DNA of 64,000 bases from JBGRQA01 sp041725895 (GTDB lineage Bacteria; Bacteroidota; Bacteroidia; Bacteroidales; Marinifilaceae): contig JBGRQA010000007.1 in assembly GCA_041725895.1 (NCBI GenBank), positions 1 to 64,000 on the forward strand, in the 5' to 3' direction. The notes under the pieces were generated by a model that saw only the letters and a program-made list of their open reading frames with translations, did not search any database and was not told where the DNA came from. How positions within the stretch are numbered: the first letter of the stretch is position 1; each line of letters starts with the position of its first letter. Made by a program: the position numbers and the translations under genes. Below, piece after piece: positions 37,297-45,350 of this stretch.

Positions 37297-38157
37297 CTAC
37301 AGCACCATTTTTTCAATAGGAATGATCAGAATCCCTTCGGCTCCAAGTTCTTTCAGGCGATCAATAGCATCCCAAAAATCTTGTTCGTTAATTACTGAGT
37401 GAACCGAACTCCAGCCTTCCATAGCCAGAGGGAGTACAGTAGGACTTTTCATCCCGGGAAGAGTTGCAATGATCTCATCAAGACGATCATTGGGAGCATT
37501 CAAAAGTACATACTTGTTGTTTCGAGAGGCCAAAACGGCTCGTAACCGAAACAACAAGCGATCAAGCAAGCTTTGTTGTTCTATCCCCAAATCAGGGTTG
37601 GCTACCAGGCAAGCTTCCGAAACAAGAATCTGTTCCACCTCCTTCAAACCATTTTTAAAGAGGGTACTTCCGGAGCTTACCAGGTCACAGATCCCGTCCG
37701 CCAAACCAATATTTGGAGCTATTTCTACAGATCCGGAGATCACATGAATGTCGGCCTTAATTCCCCTTTCTTCGAGAAAGGACCGAAGAGAATTGGGATA
37801 GGATGTAGCCAGTTTCCTACCATTAAAATACTCAATTCCCGTGTATTCTGCTACTTTTGGCACTGCTAAAGATAAACGGCAACGAGAAAAACCCAGCTTT
37901 TCCAGAACCAGTAAGCGTTTCTGCTTTTCCACCACTACATTTTCCCCTAGGATGGCAATATCAACCACTCCATCAGCAACATATTGAGGGATATCCGAAT
38001 TTCGGAGATAAAGTACTTCCAACGGAAAGTTAAAAGCCTTAGCTTTTAATTGGCCCCGACCATTATCAATGGTAATTCCACATTCCTTGAGGATTTTTAA
38101 CGAATCATCGTGGAGTCGCCCCGACTTTTGCACTGCAATTTTTAATTTATTTCCCAT
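37297..38157 (-). CDS. hisG: ATP phosphoribosyltransferase, long form
   Basis: The 286-aa enzyme begins MGNKLKIAVQKSGRLHDDS and carries VDIAILGENVV, SYPNSLRSFLEERGI and LADGICDLVSSGSTL, the PRPP/ATP site of the family. Residues of about 210-286 form the regulatory ACT-like domain (VLPLAMEGWSSVHSVI, GAEGILIIPIEKMVL). This is the long, self-regulated form, so no hisZ partner is needed and none is seen. It commits PRPP and ATP to histidine synthesis. The upstream 180 bp hold a His-rich leader peptide and an intrinsic terminator, so this gene and the seven after it are probably controlled by attenuation. Confidence 0.96.
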   Translation of the reverse strand: MGNKLKIAVQKSGRLHDDSLKILKECGITIDNGRGQLKAKAFNFPLEVLYLRNSDIPQYVADGVVDIAILGENVVVEKQKRLLVLEKLGFSRCRLSLAVPKVAEYTGIEYFNGRKLATSYPNSLRSFLEERGIKADIHVISGSVEIAPNIGLADGICDLVSSGSTLFKNGLKEVEQILVSEACLVANPDLGIEQQSLLDRLLFRLRAVLASRNNKYVLLNAPNDRLDEIIATLPGMKSPTVLPLAMEGWSSVHSVINEQDFWDAIDRLKELGAEGILIIPIEKMVL

Positions 38158-38206
38158 AACTTTGTTTTTAATTGATCCGCCTGATTTTCGCTATGGGTAC
38201 GTGCAC

Positions 38207-38234
38207 AAAAAAACCCGCCTGAAAATCAGGCGGG
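38207..38234 (-). promoter_or_regulatory. Attenuator terminator of the his operon
   Basis: On the minus strand CCCGCCTGA and TCAGGCGGG (38226-38234 and 38214-38222 on plus) form a perfect 9-bp GC-rich stem with a 3-nt loop, followed by seven U residues (plus A tract 38207-38213). It lies between the His leader peptide and hisG and should stop transcription when histidyl-tRNA is plentiful. A second segment, 12 nt complementary to the 5' arm, is found downstream at 38177-38188. Confidence 0.88.
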
Positions 38235-38280
38235 CTTGTGATATGTAATGTGTTTTAATTCCGAAGATAAAGGCACAACA

Positions 38281-38340
38281 TCATCTGCTCACCTGGAGGT
38301 AAGTACAATGATGATGATGATGTAATGCAGATAAATTCAT
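38281..38340 (-). CDS. hisL: Histidine operon leader peptide
   Basis: A 19-codon ORF reads MNLSALHHHHHCTYLQVSR, with five consecutive CAT histidine codons, and ends 47 nt before the attenuator stem. Such runs are known in his leader peptides of enteric bacteria, where ribosome stalling at His codons prevents formation of the terminator. Here the CATCATC codon run can pair with GATGATG just after it, near the leader stop codon, giving a pause-type hairpin. A TTGTG just after the leader can pair with CACAA immediately before the terminator stem, a minimal antiterminator. The peptide itself need not have a function. The position, content and terminator together make this call strong although the ORF is very short. 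Confidence 0.88.
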   Translation of the reverse strand: MNLSALHHHHHCTYLQVSR

Positions 38341-38362
38341 TTTTTGCCTTTTGTTTCTGACG

Positions 38363-38395
38363 TAAAGGTATGGCAATTTCCTTAAACAAAACAAA
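38363..38395 (-). promoter_or_regulatory. Candidate promoter of the his operon
   Basis: On the minus strand TACCTTTA (38363-38370) matches 7 of 8 positions of TAnnTTTG. TTTG elements stand 16 nt (38387-38390) and 21 nt (38392-38395) upstream. Transcription would start near 38356, about 16 nt before the leader ATG. Confidence 0.45.
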
Positions 38396-38657
38396 TGAAA
38401 ATTTAATTATTTTTTTAATTCCTCAATTCCAGCCATGGATAAACATCAAGCTTATCCTTTGTTCATCAACGATTCCGAGCCCTCTCTCTCTGACTATTTT
38501 CTTTTTTTCACATAAACAAAATTAGTATATGCTCCTGGAAAGAATGAATTCACTTCAGTAAAAAACCAAACCGAAACAAGAATTTTAGTTGTAAACATTT
38601 TTTTATTTACTTAGCGCGATTTTTTATATTTATTAAAAATTATCAAACAATTGAATT

Positions 38658-39239
38658 ATGAAAAAAACAAACATTTTCCTACTAGCCTGCCTCATGTTTG
38701 TACTAAGCATTGGACAGACCGGTTGCTACGGCCCCTTTCGCCTAACCAAAAACCTTCACGAATGGAATGGAACGGTTGGTGATAAATTTATCAACGCACT
38801 GGTATTTTTTGCCTTTGTTGTTATTCCTGTTTACGAGGTTGCAGTATTTATCGATGGTGTAGTATTGAACACTATTGAATTCTGGACCGGAGACAATCCG
38901 ATTAACATGGCTGCCAACGATAAGCAAGTAAAAATTGTAAAGAAAGACGGGAAAAAATACAGAATTACAGCCACACAAAACAAATTCCATATTGAGCAAT
39001 TGGAAGGCCCTAATAAAGGAGAATTTGCAGAGTTGATCTTCAACCCGGAAGAACAAACCTGGAGTCTTAAAGATGGAAACAAAGCCTTACAAAAACTGGT
39101 TAATCTGAATGAGGAGACTCAAACTGTTACCGTTTACAAGCCCAACGGAGAATATATTCAAGCAGATCTAAACGAAACAAATCTATTCACCCTGCGGCAT
39201 CAACTCAACCAGCAGCAGAGAATGTATAGCATGCAATAG
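38658..39239 (+). CDS. DUF3332 family envelope protein
   Basis: The 193-aa protein has an N-terminal signal with a possible lipobox (QTGC, Cys about residue 23) and then GPFRLTKNLHEWNGTVGDKFINALVFF in pieces that match DUF3332. A hydrophobic helix covers about residues 45-75 (FFAFVVIPVYEVAVFIDG). The C-terminal 95 residues are a small soluble domain (VKIVKKDGKKYRI, FNPEEQTWSLKDG). Members are known from many Bacteroidota but have no assigned role. It is a single gene, divergent from the his operon, with a strong terminator directly after it. Confidence 0.85.
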   Translation: MKKTNIFLLACLMFVLSIGQTGCYGPFRLTKNLHEWNGTVGDKFINALVFFAFVVIPVYEVAVFIDGVVLNTIEFWTGDNPINMAANDKQVKIVKKDGKKYRITATQNKFHIEQLEGPNKGEFAELIFNPEEQTWSLKDGNKALQKLVNLNEETQTVTVYKPNGEYIQADLNETNLFTLRHQLNQQQRMYSMQ

Positions 39240-39245
39240 CATATC

Positions 39246-39273
39246 ATCCCCGGTAGAATCTTCTGCCGGGGAT
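39246..39273 (+). terminator. Intrinsic terminator after the DUF3332 gene
   Basis: ATCCCCGG (39246-39253) and CCGGGGAT (39266-39273) form a GC-rich stem that extends inward through a T-G wobble, followed by ATTTATAA. It is seven bases after the stop codon. Confidence 0.7.
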
Positions 39274-39385
39274 ATTTATAACATTCAAAAATGCAGAATT
39301 ACGCATTTCACATAAACAGTAATATTTTTCCAACACAAAACTGATAGCACCCTCCGACACAATAAAAAAATCTCTTCCTTTTCTT

Positions 39386-39781
39386 TCAACTGAGTAGATT
39401 TACAACATGATCCACCAGTTCTTTTACATCAGCAGGTTTCGTCAAATATTGATGAATACTCAATTCTTGTGTTTTTTGAATCGCATAAGCAGTTTTCAAC
39501 TTTGATACAACTATAGTAGGAACAAGTCCAGGCAATCTATTTCGAACCGAAAAAATTAATTCGAATCCCGAAACAGAAGGCAGTAACAATTCCGTTACAA
39601 TCAAATCGAAAGACTGGGTTTGAATCACATCCAGTGCTTGACGTCCATTAGAGGCAAGCAGGACTTCAAAACCTTTCTTCTGTAATTCCTGCTCAATAAG
39701 AGTAAGCCATTCCAGATCATCATCACAAACCAATACTCTTTTATTGGATCTTTTAAAATCAACCATCATAACATCTCCCAT
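39386..39781 (-). CDS. Stand-alone receiver-domain protein with Glu at the phosphorylation site
   Basis: The 131-aa product is one CheY-like receiver. It has the acidic pocket (VLVCDDDLEW), the switch Ser (IVVSK) and the conserved Lys (YLTKPADV). However, the usual phospho-acceptor Asp before xxxP is Glu: DLIVTELLLPSVSG (codon GAA at 39590-39592). Asp-to-Glu changes often mimic the phosphorylated state, so this may be a constitutively 'on' or phosphorylation-independent receiver. The ATG directly follows the TAA stop of the upstream gene (TAAATG), so its translation is coupled to that of the unknown membrane-anchored protein. No output domain is attached. Confidence 0.85.
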   Translation of the reverse strand: MGDVMMVDFKRSNKRVLVCDDDLEWLTLIEQELQKKGFEVLLASNGRQALDVIQTQSFDLIVTELLLPSVSGFELIFSVRNRLPGLVPTIVVSKLKTAYAIQKTQELSIHQYLTKPADVKELVDHVVNLLS

Positions 39782-40954
39782 TTATTCCTTACGAATCGTA
39801 TCATTCCTTACCCGCTCCTGAACACGATCAAGGGCACTTGTAATCAGGGGCCGATAAAACCGCCAAAAAAAACTATTGCGTTCTTTCAATCTGTGGGATT
39901 GATAAAACACCGCACTAATTTTATCAATCCCTTCAAAATAGGCAGACCATAATCCAATTGGATTATCCGAAAAATCTCCTGCCATGTAGAGAAAGAAGTA
40001 ATCCTGGTCCCTTTCGATCAAAGCCGGAAATATATGCGGGATCCCTTCCGATCTCAACAGAGAATCGCCCAATTCATTCACAGCAATTTGATACCAGGCA
40101 AGCACTTCGTTTTGATCCCCCGAGAGGGTAATATCAAACCAATAGGGGTAATGCACTCGTTCGGGTAAATTATACTTAACTTGTCCCCATATATCACACT
40201 CAATGAAGGGTATCTCTATGTTCAAATGAGTTCCCTTCTCCAGTACCAAGATTCGTTCTTTATTCACCAGTACGATTCCTGGGCCCGAAAAATTCCAGGC
40301 TTTTTTGTACAGGTTTCGATAAAGAGGAGGCAACCAAAAGGGCAATTCAGCATTTTCCATAGCATCGAGGGAATGAAAATACCTTCCCGACCAACCACTC
40401 CAATAAATGTCCAACAATTTTTCGCTACTATTTCGTACCTCATCTGTAGTTGGAACTGCAAACATATTAAACTCACCCAGGATACTCTTTCCCTTCTTCA
40501 TCATCTCCCGAAACAAAAGGTATTCCTGTTCCTTCAGTCCTCCATATACTTGTATTACCGTATCAGTACCGTAGAATTCATGATCTCTCCAATTGGTACT
40601 ATAAATACCATAATTATCAGCGCAGAAAACAGCATCCAAAGTATCCGCTAATTCCGCAATTTCAGGGGGAGTATACCTACGAAGATCTCTGGTATAGTAA
40701 TTCCCTGCTCCTATAGGAAAAAAGCCAAAATAATCTGAAGATGCCTGATAGAATCTACCGCTGCTTTGAGTAAACTTATTGTGCATTAACACCCAATTGA
40801 ACGATAAATGCTCTAAATAGCTTTTATCCGGCGTTGTTTTATCCAGAATCAATACCCTTATCGATTGTTCAGGTTTGCCCCACCACCACAACCAGGAAAT
40901 CCCAGGAATTACTAATAATAAAATTACAATACCCCCGAGCATATTCTTTCGCAT
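39782..40954 (-). CDS. Membrane-anchored protein of unknown function
   Basis: Start chosen at ATG 40954 (390 aa), because a basic start and membrane anchor follow at once (MRKNMLGGIVILLLVIPGISWLWWW); the frame extends 15 codons upstream to a TTG without support. The rest appears extracytoplasmic. Segments include FFPIGAGNYYTRDLRRYTPPEIAEL, seen as separate pieces, DAVFCADNYGIYS, GKSILGEFNMFA and YWFDITLSG. The part 'DAVFCADNYG ... EYLLFREMMKKGKSILGEFN' resembles the glutamine-amidotransferase-like fold in which a protein tests whether something can be ignored or removed, but I cannot assign a family. It is translationally coupled to a receiver protein lacking its phospho-acceptor Asp, so it may take part in a signal-controlled envelope process. 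Confidence 0.65.
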   Translation of the reverse strand: MRKNMLGGIVILLLVIPGISWLWWWGKPEQSIRVLILDKTTPDKSYLEHLSFNWVLMHNKFTQSSGRFYQASSDYFGFFPIGAGNYYTRDLRRYTPPEIAELADTLDAVFCADNYGIYSTNWRDHEFYGTDTVIQVYGGLKEQEYLLFREMMKKGKSILGEFNMFAVPTTDEVRNSSEKLLDIYWSGWSGRYFHSLDAMENAELPFWLPPLYRNLYKKAWNFSGPGIVLVNKERILVLEKGTHLNIEIPFIECDIWGQVKYNLPERVHYPYWFDITLSGDQNEVLAWYQIAVNELGDSLLRSEGIPHIFPALIERDQDYFFLYMAGDFSDNPIGLWSAYFEGIDKISAVFYQSHRLKERNSFFWRFYRPLITSALDRVQERVRNDTIRKE

Positions 40955-41177
40955 TACTAGTTTTTTACTTAAATTTAAGGAATATACAGCAGATACCAAA
41001 CCTCACTTTTCAGATCATACCTCCCAATTCACAACCACAATTCATCACTATCACACTCCAAAAGAAATTAAAAAGAACTAAATTGCATCATCCTTATTCA
41101 TCCAACTCAATTACATTGCAAACAGGTAACTCCTTCATAAAATATTGTACTGCAATAATCTTTAAATACAGAGACAA

Positions 41178-41843
41178 ATGATAAAAGAATCAATTTACCA
41201 TTTTCTCCTGCAACTACGGGAAAATAACAACAGGGAATGGTTTCAGACAAACAAACACTTGTATAATGAAGCCAAAAAGGATTTTGAAGAATTCATCGAA
41301 CTACAAATAGAACAAACCCGCCAAATCGATCCGGATCTGGCCGGACTCCGGGCCAAAGATTGTCTCTTTCGTATATTCAGGGATGTTCGCTTCTCTCCGG
41401 ACAAACGCCCCTACAAAACCAATTTTGGTGCATATCTGGCCAAAGGAGGTCGAAAAAGTTCCCTGGCAGGCTACTACATTCATATAGAACCGGAGCAATC
41501 CTTCCTCGGCGGAGGGGTGTATATGCCAACTTCCCCCGTACTTAAAGCCATCCGGAAAGAGATCTACCAAAGCCCTGAAACCTTTAAAGAAATTCTCAAC
41601 AATAAAGATTTCAACCATCATTATCCGGAAATATGGGGCGAAAAATTAAAAACGGCCCCCCGGGGATATCCAAAAGACTGGCCCAATTTGGATTTGATTC
41701 GACACAAACATTATGCTGTGGTAAAAGCAGTTTCTGATGAACAAGTATTAAACAACGATTTCTCAAAATTAATTCAACAGAGCTTTACGGCACTCCATCC
41801 CTTCAACAACTACCTGAATCACATCATTTCTCCGGATCAGTAA
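41178..41843 (+). CDS. DUF2461 family protein
   Basis: The 221-aa soluble protein matches the DUF2461 (TIGR02453) family from end to end: FLLQLRENNNREWFQTNKHLYNEAK at the start (seen in overlapping pieces), CLFRIFRDVRFSPDKRPYKTNFGAY, GYYIHIEPEQSFLGGGVYMP and KTAPRGYPKDWPNLDLIRHKHY. The family is widespread and has no established biochemical role. It has no signal peptide and is expected in the cytoplasm. The gene is monocistronic, divergent from the receiver operon. Length is typical (about 220 aa). Confidence 0.92.
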   Translation: MIKESIYHFLLQLRENNNREWFQTNKHLYNEAKKDFEEFIELQIEQTRQIDPDLAGLRAKDCLFRIFRDVRFSPDKRPYKTNFGAYLAKGGRKSSLAGYYIHIEPEQSFLGGGVYMPTSPVLKAIRKEIYQSPETFKEILNNKDFNHHYPEIWGEKLKTAPRGYPKDWPNLDLIRHKHYAVVKAVSDEQVLNNDFSKLIQQSFTALHPFNNYLNHIISPDQ

Positions 41844-42080
41844 ATTTTCATCACCTAACACTACTTCAATCTCCTATTGCCACCCCTCTTTGGGACGCAA
41901 TAGGAGATCACCGTAAAAACTATGAACCATACTATTTGGTTCAAACCATACTGCTACAAGACCATCTTTAGCCTGTGATACCATCAATAGTTTTAATTTT
42001 CCCGAGTGGGAAATAATACTTTTTAACAAGAAATAACATCTTTTTAGCCTACAACTGCAGGCATTATTCAGAAGTTGATG

Positions 42081-42088
42081 TAATTTTG
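42081..42088 (+). promoter_or_regulatory. Predicted -7 promoter box (TAATTTTG)
   Basis: TAATTTTG matches TAnnTTTG completely and lies 18 nt before the ATG of the HD-domain gene. No TTTG was found at the expected -33 spacing, so confidence is moderate. The rest of the 263-bp gap (41844-42106) shows nothing else that I can support. Confidence 0.4.
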
Positions 42089-42106
42089 TAGCATCAGGAT
42101 TTAGTT

Positions 42107-42706
42107 ATGATGAAGAACAAAATATCCTATACAAATTTGGTGAAGGAGCACGTCGAACAGCTATTGTCGAATTTGCCCCCTCAGTTGTATTATCACAATC
42201 TTCAACATACAAGGGAGGTTGTAGAAGCTTCCCTTATTCTGGCGAAAGGAAATCATCTTTCGCCCACTGATACAGAAATAGTAACCATTGCGGCCTGGTT
42301 TCATGACGTGGGGCATATACAAACCTACTTCGACCATGAAGCGGTAAGCGCAAAACTTGCCAGAGAATTTCTCCACACCATCAACTATCCAAGTTCAAAT
42401 ATTGAGAAAATTATTTCGTGCATCCTGGCGACCACTTTCCCCTCTCAACCTAAGAACCTACTGGAAATGGTTATTTGTGATGCCGACATGTTTCACCTGG
42501 CCCAAGATTTTTACGAATCCAGATGCTTCGCATTGAAAGAGGAACTGGAATTTATTGTGGAAAAAAGTATCCCTTTGGAGGAATGGTGTTGCTGTAACAA
42601 AGATTTTCTTGAAAAGCATATCTACTTCACCCCTTTCGCCAAGGAGCAATTCAACCACAAGAAAAATGAGAACATCCAAAAATTTCTCGTGAACCACCTA
42701 TTGTAA
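42107..42706 (+). CDS. HD-domain metal-dependent phosphohydrolase
   Basis: The 199-aa protein has the HD superfamily metal ligands in order: LYYHNLQHTREVV (His), AAWFHDVGHIQTY (His-Asp doublet) and VICDADMFHLA (Asp). It is similar to predicted HD phosphohydrolases sometimes linked to nucleotide second-messenger turnover, but the substrate is unknown. The second half contains CCCNKDF, an unusual Cys run. No signal or membrane segment is present. It is followed by a 441-bp gap in which only a promoter for the next gene is visible. Confidence 0.85.
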   Translation: MMKNKISYTNLVKEHVEQLLSNLPPQLYYHNLQHTREVVEASLILAKGNHLSPTDTEIVTIAAWFHDVGHIQTYFDHEAVSAKLAREFLHTINYPSSNIEKIISCILATTFPSQPKNLLEMVICDADMFHLAQDFYESRCFALKEELEFIVEKSIPLEEWCCCNKDFLEKHIYFTPFAKEQFNHKKNENIQKFLVNHLL

Positions 42707-43113
42707 GATTCCCGAAAAGACATAGAGGAAAAGTTAGAAGTTGCAATAGCAATAAGCAATTAACAAAAAATAATGATTTCAGGTTGAACACTGAACAACG
42801 ATCCAATACACTGTCATATTGTCAACATAACGAATAGATATAGGATCTCATCTGAGATTCTATCCAATACTCCTATTGCAGAATGGCAATTGTTCTTGTA
42901 ATGAAATTACCCTTCTCCAAAAGACTACTAAATTCCCCCCATATAAAACAAAGTAGATTCTCATTACGATGATGAAAATCCTGCCCATGCCAACCATTCT
43001 GCCAGCTGGCTCCCATTCATAATGCTTAGGAGCTCCATTCTTTACGTTTGAAAGGAGCTTAAACCGCACCCCATTCGAAAACAATCCAGATTCATTCTAT
43101 TATGTTATCCTGC
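42707..43113. other. Non-coding gap without recognised gene
   Basis: This stretch has no ORF with plausible protein character. It holds an imperfect inverted repeat near 42841-42870 (GGATCTCA / TGAGATTC) and runs of A and T. I see no tRNA, repeat family or mobile element here. Confidence 0.4.
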
Positions 43114-43121
43114 TACCTTTG
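43114..43121 (+). promoter_or_regulatory. Predicted -7 promoter box (TACCTTTG)
   Basis: TACCTTTG is a perfect TAnnTTTG match, 26 nt before the ATG of the first DUF3857 gene. The -33 element is not clear. Confidence 0.45.
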
Positions 43122-43147
43122 TCGTAATTTAACCAATTTTCATCCTT

Positions 43148-45124
43148 ATGAAAACATCAATCCAACTTAAAATCACACTCATTAGCATCCTGTTGTTCAC
43201 GGGAATAACTGGACTTCGTGCTGAACAAGCTCCAATCAAGTTTGGGAAAGTGAGCAAAAAAGAACTTCAAATGAAAACCTATGCAGCAGATACCTCAGCT
43301 GCTGCAGTTGTACTTCGCGATTTAGGACAGACGGAAATTCTCTTCGATCCTACCGAAGGATTCGTAATGAATTTCAAAAGAACTGTTAGGATAAAAATCT
43401 TAAAAAAAGAAGGTCTCAATTGGGGTGATTTTATGATTCGTATTCATAAAGCAGGAGATAATATGACAAGTTTACGTGGGTATACTTTCAACCTGGAGAA
43501 TGGAAAAATCATTAAAGAAAAGCTCAATTCAAAAAGCAAATTCATTGAAAAAACAACGAAATACTTCGAAACCTACAAAATTACCATGCCCAACGTAAAA
43601 AGAGGCTCCGTCATCGATTTCACCTACAACATTCGATCAAAATCGTCTTTCAATCTGCGTACATGGTATTTCCAAAAATCAATCCCTGTTGTATGGAGCC
43701 AATACCAGGTAACCATCCCCGAATATTTTCACTACAAGAAAATGTCAAAAGGATACCTTCGATTTGCAGTCAGTAAACATGAATACGACTCCCGCAATTT
43801 TGGTAATGGAGAGACCTTTTCGGTTGAAAGATTTACCTGGGCTGTAGAAAATGCACCAGCCTTTAGGAAGGAACCCTATATGACCACTTCACGCAACTTC
43901 CTTTCGGCAATGGAATTCGAGCTTGCGGGAATTCAGCAATATCAAGGGCCTTACCGGGATTATACCAATTCCTGGGAAAAAATCAACGAACAACTTATAA
44001 AATCGGAACACTTCGGTCATCAATTGAAAAGCGGAGGTTTCCTAAAAGAAGAAGTTACACGTATTAATGCCCAAAATGAATCGGAAGAAGAAAAGATGAA
44101 GGCTGCGTTCAGCTTCATCAAGAACCACATGAAATGGAACGACTACAACAGCATTCAAACCTCTGCTTCGCTTCGAAAAACCTTTAAAGAAAAAACCGGT
44201 AATGTATGCGACATAAATCTGATGCTTGTGCTACTCTTGAGAGAATTGGGACTAAATGCCAATCCAGTGGTATTGAGCACCCGAGACAATGGAATGATCA
44301 ATCCAACTCTACCCAACATATCAATTTTTAATTATGTAATTGCCCGCGTAAGACTAGATCAAAAAACTCTCCTTTTGGATGCAACCAATCCTTTAAACCC
44401 GTGTGATTTTCTCCCCTTCCAATGCCTGAACAACTCCGGTCGCATCATCTCCGAAAGAGGGACACAAGAAGTCGATTTAAAAGCAAGGGCTCCATATAAA
44501 AAGGGAGTTCTAATGAAATTGAACCTTCTTGATGAAGGGGAATTGGAAGGACAGATAACTTTGTCGAAAGTAGGCTATTCTGCTCATGGCTTTCGTGAAA
44601 GAATGGCAGAGAAATCCGAGGAAGATATCATCACCGTACTGGAAGAAGATTACGAAGGAATTAATGTTGAAGAATTAGAAATACAAAACATGAAGAAGTT
44701 GGAGCAATCCGTTAGAACCAAACTACAGGTTAGCATCTCTGAAAAGATTGATGCATCCGCCGATCTCATCTACCTAAATCCGATGCTCTACGAACAGATA
44801 AAAAAGAACCCCTTCTCGTTGGAAGAACGCAAGTACCCGGTTGATTTCGGACATCCCTATGATGAAACCTACATTTTGGAACTCACACTTCCTGACGGAG
44901 TTGTACTCGAGGACAAGCCAGAGAATCTTCGATTAGCTTTACCAGCCAAAAGCGGATCCTACACCTACTCTATTCGACAGCTAAACAACAAACTACAAAT
45001 CATCAGCCGTCTTTGTATCAACAAAACTATGTTTGTGAGTACTGAATACCCAGGCCTTAAGGAATTCTACAACAGAATTGTGGCCAAACAGGCAGAAATG
45101 CTCATTCTCAAACGAAATTCCTAG
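43148..45124 (+). CDS. DUF3857 / transglutaminase-like secreted protein, His-less type
   Basis: The 658-aa protein has a signal peptide (MKTSIQLKITLISILLFTG, cleavage near GLRAEQ). A DUF3857 domain spans about residues 50-240 (FKRTVRIKILKKEGLNWG, GSVIDFTYNIRSKSSF). A transglutaminase-like domain follows at about 300-430, with the Cys in GNVCDINLM and Asp in LLLDATNPL. The position of the catalytic His is Tyr (IFNYVIARV), so cross-linking activity as in classical transglutaminases is doubtful. The C-terminal part (DUF3858-like region) ends with beta-strands. The protein is exported to the periplasm. It is followed by a second, related gene of almost the same length 227 bp later. Confidence 0.85.
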   Translation: MKTSIQLKITLISILLFTGITGLRAEQAPIKFGKVSKKELQMKTYAADTSAAAVVLRDLGQTEILFDPTEGFVMNFKRTVRIKILKKEGLNWGDFMIRIHKAGDNMTSLRGYTFNLENGKIIKEKLNSKSKFIEKTTKYFETYKITMPNVKRGSVIDFTYNIRSKSSFNLRTWYFQKSIPVVWSQYQVTIPEYFHYKKMSKGYLRFAVSKHEYDSRNFGNGETFSVERFTWAVENAPAFRKEPYMTTSRNFLSAMEFELAGIQQYQGPYRDYTNSWEKINEQLIKSEHFGHQLKSGGFLKEEVTRINAQNESEEEKMKAAFSFIKNHMKWNDYNSIQTSASLRKTFKEKTGNVCDINLMLVLLLRELGLNANPVVLSTRDNGMINPTLPNISIFNYVIARVRLDQKTLLLDATNPLNPCDFLPFQCLNNSGRIISERGTQEVDLKARAPYKKGVLMKLNLLDEGELEGQITLSKVGYSAHGFRERMAEKSEEDIITVLEEDYEGINVEELEIQNMKKLEQSVRTKLQVSISEKIDASADLIYLNPMLYEQIKKNPFSLEERKYPVDFGHPYDETYILELTLPDGVVLEDKPENLRLALPAKSGSYTYSIRQLNNKLQIISRLCINKTMFVSTEYPGLKEFYNRIVAKQAEMLILKRNS

Positions 45125-45350
45125 TATCACTATTAAATTCAAAGAATAAATTGAAACAAAAGGGAACATTAATCGAACGAGCTTACAGGCTCACCCAACA
45201 TATTAATTTTTCTAAAACTCAAGGCCCCATCTGACAATATCAAAAACAAGAAACATCCTTAAGTAATTTATCATTCCATACAGGCATCCCGGGGACCATC
45301 GGAAAACAAAATTGCCGAGTTCCATAGGCCCTAAAAAACAGATTTAACAC

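Noticed and set aside
30807..38157. Search for a separate hisN or hisZ within the his operon
   Set aside because: HisB carries the phosphatase domain and HisG is the long form, so neither is required and neither is present.
42860..43084. A 74-aa minus-strand frame in the gap before the DUF3857 genes
   Set aside because: No recognisable start context, no domain and no neighbour support; the gap is better left as non-coding.
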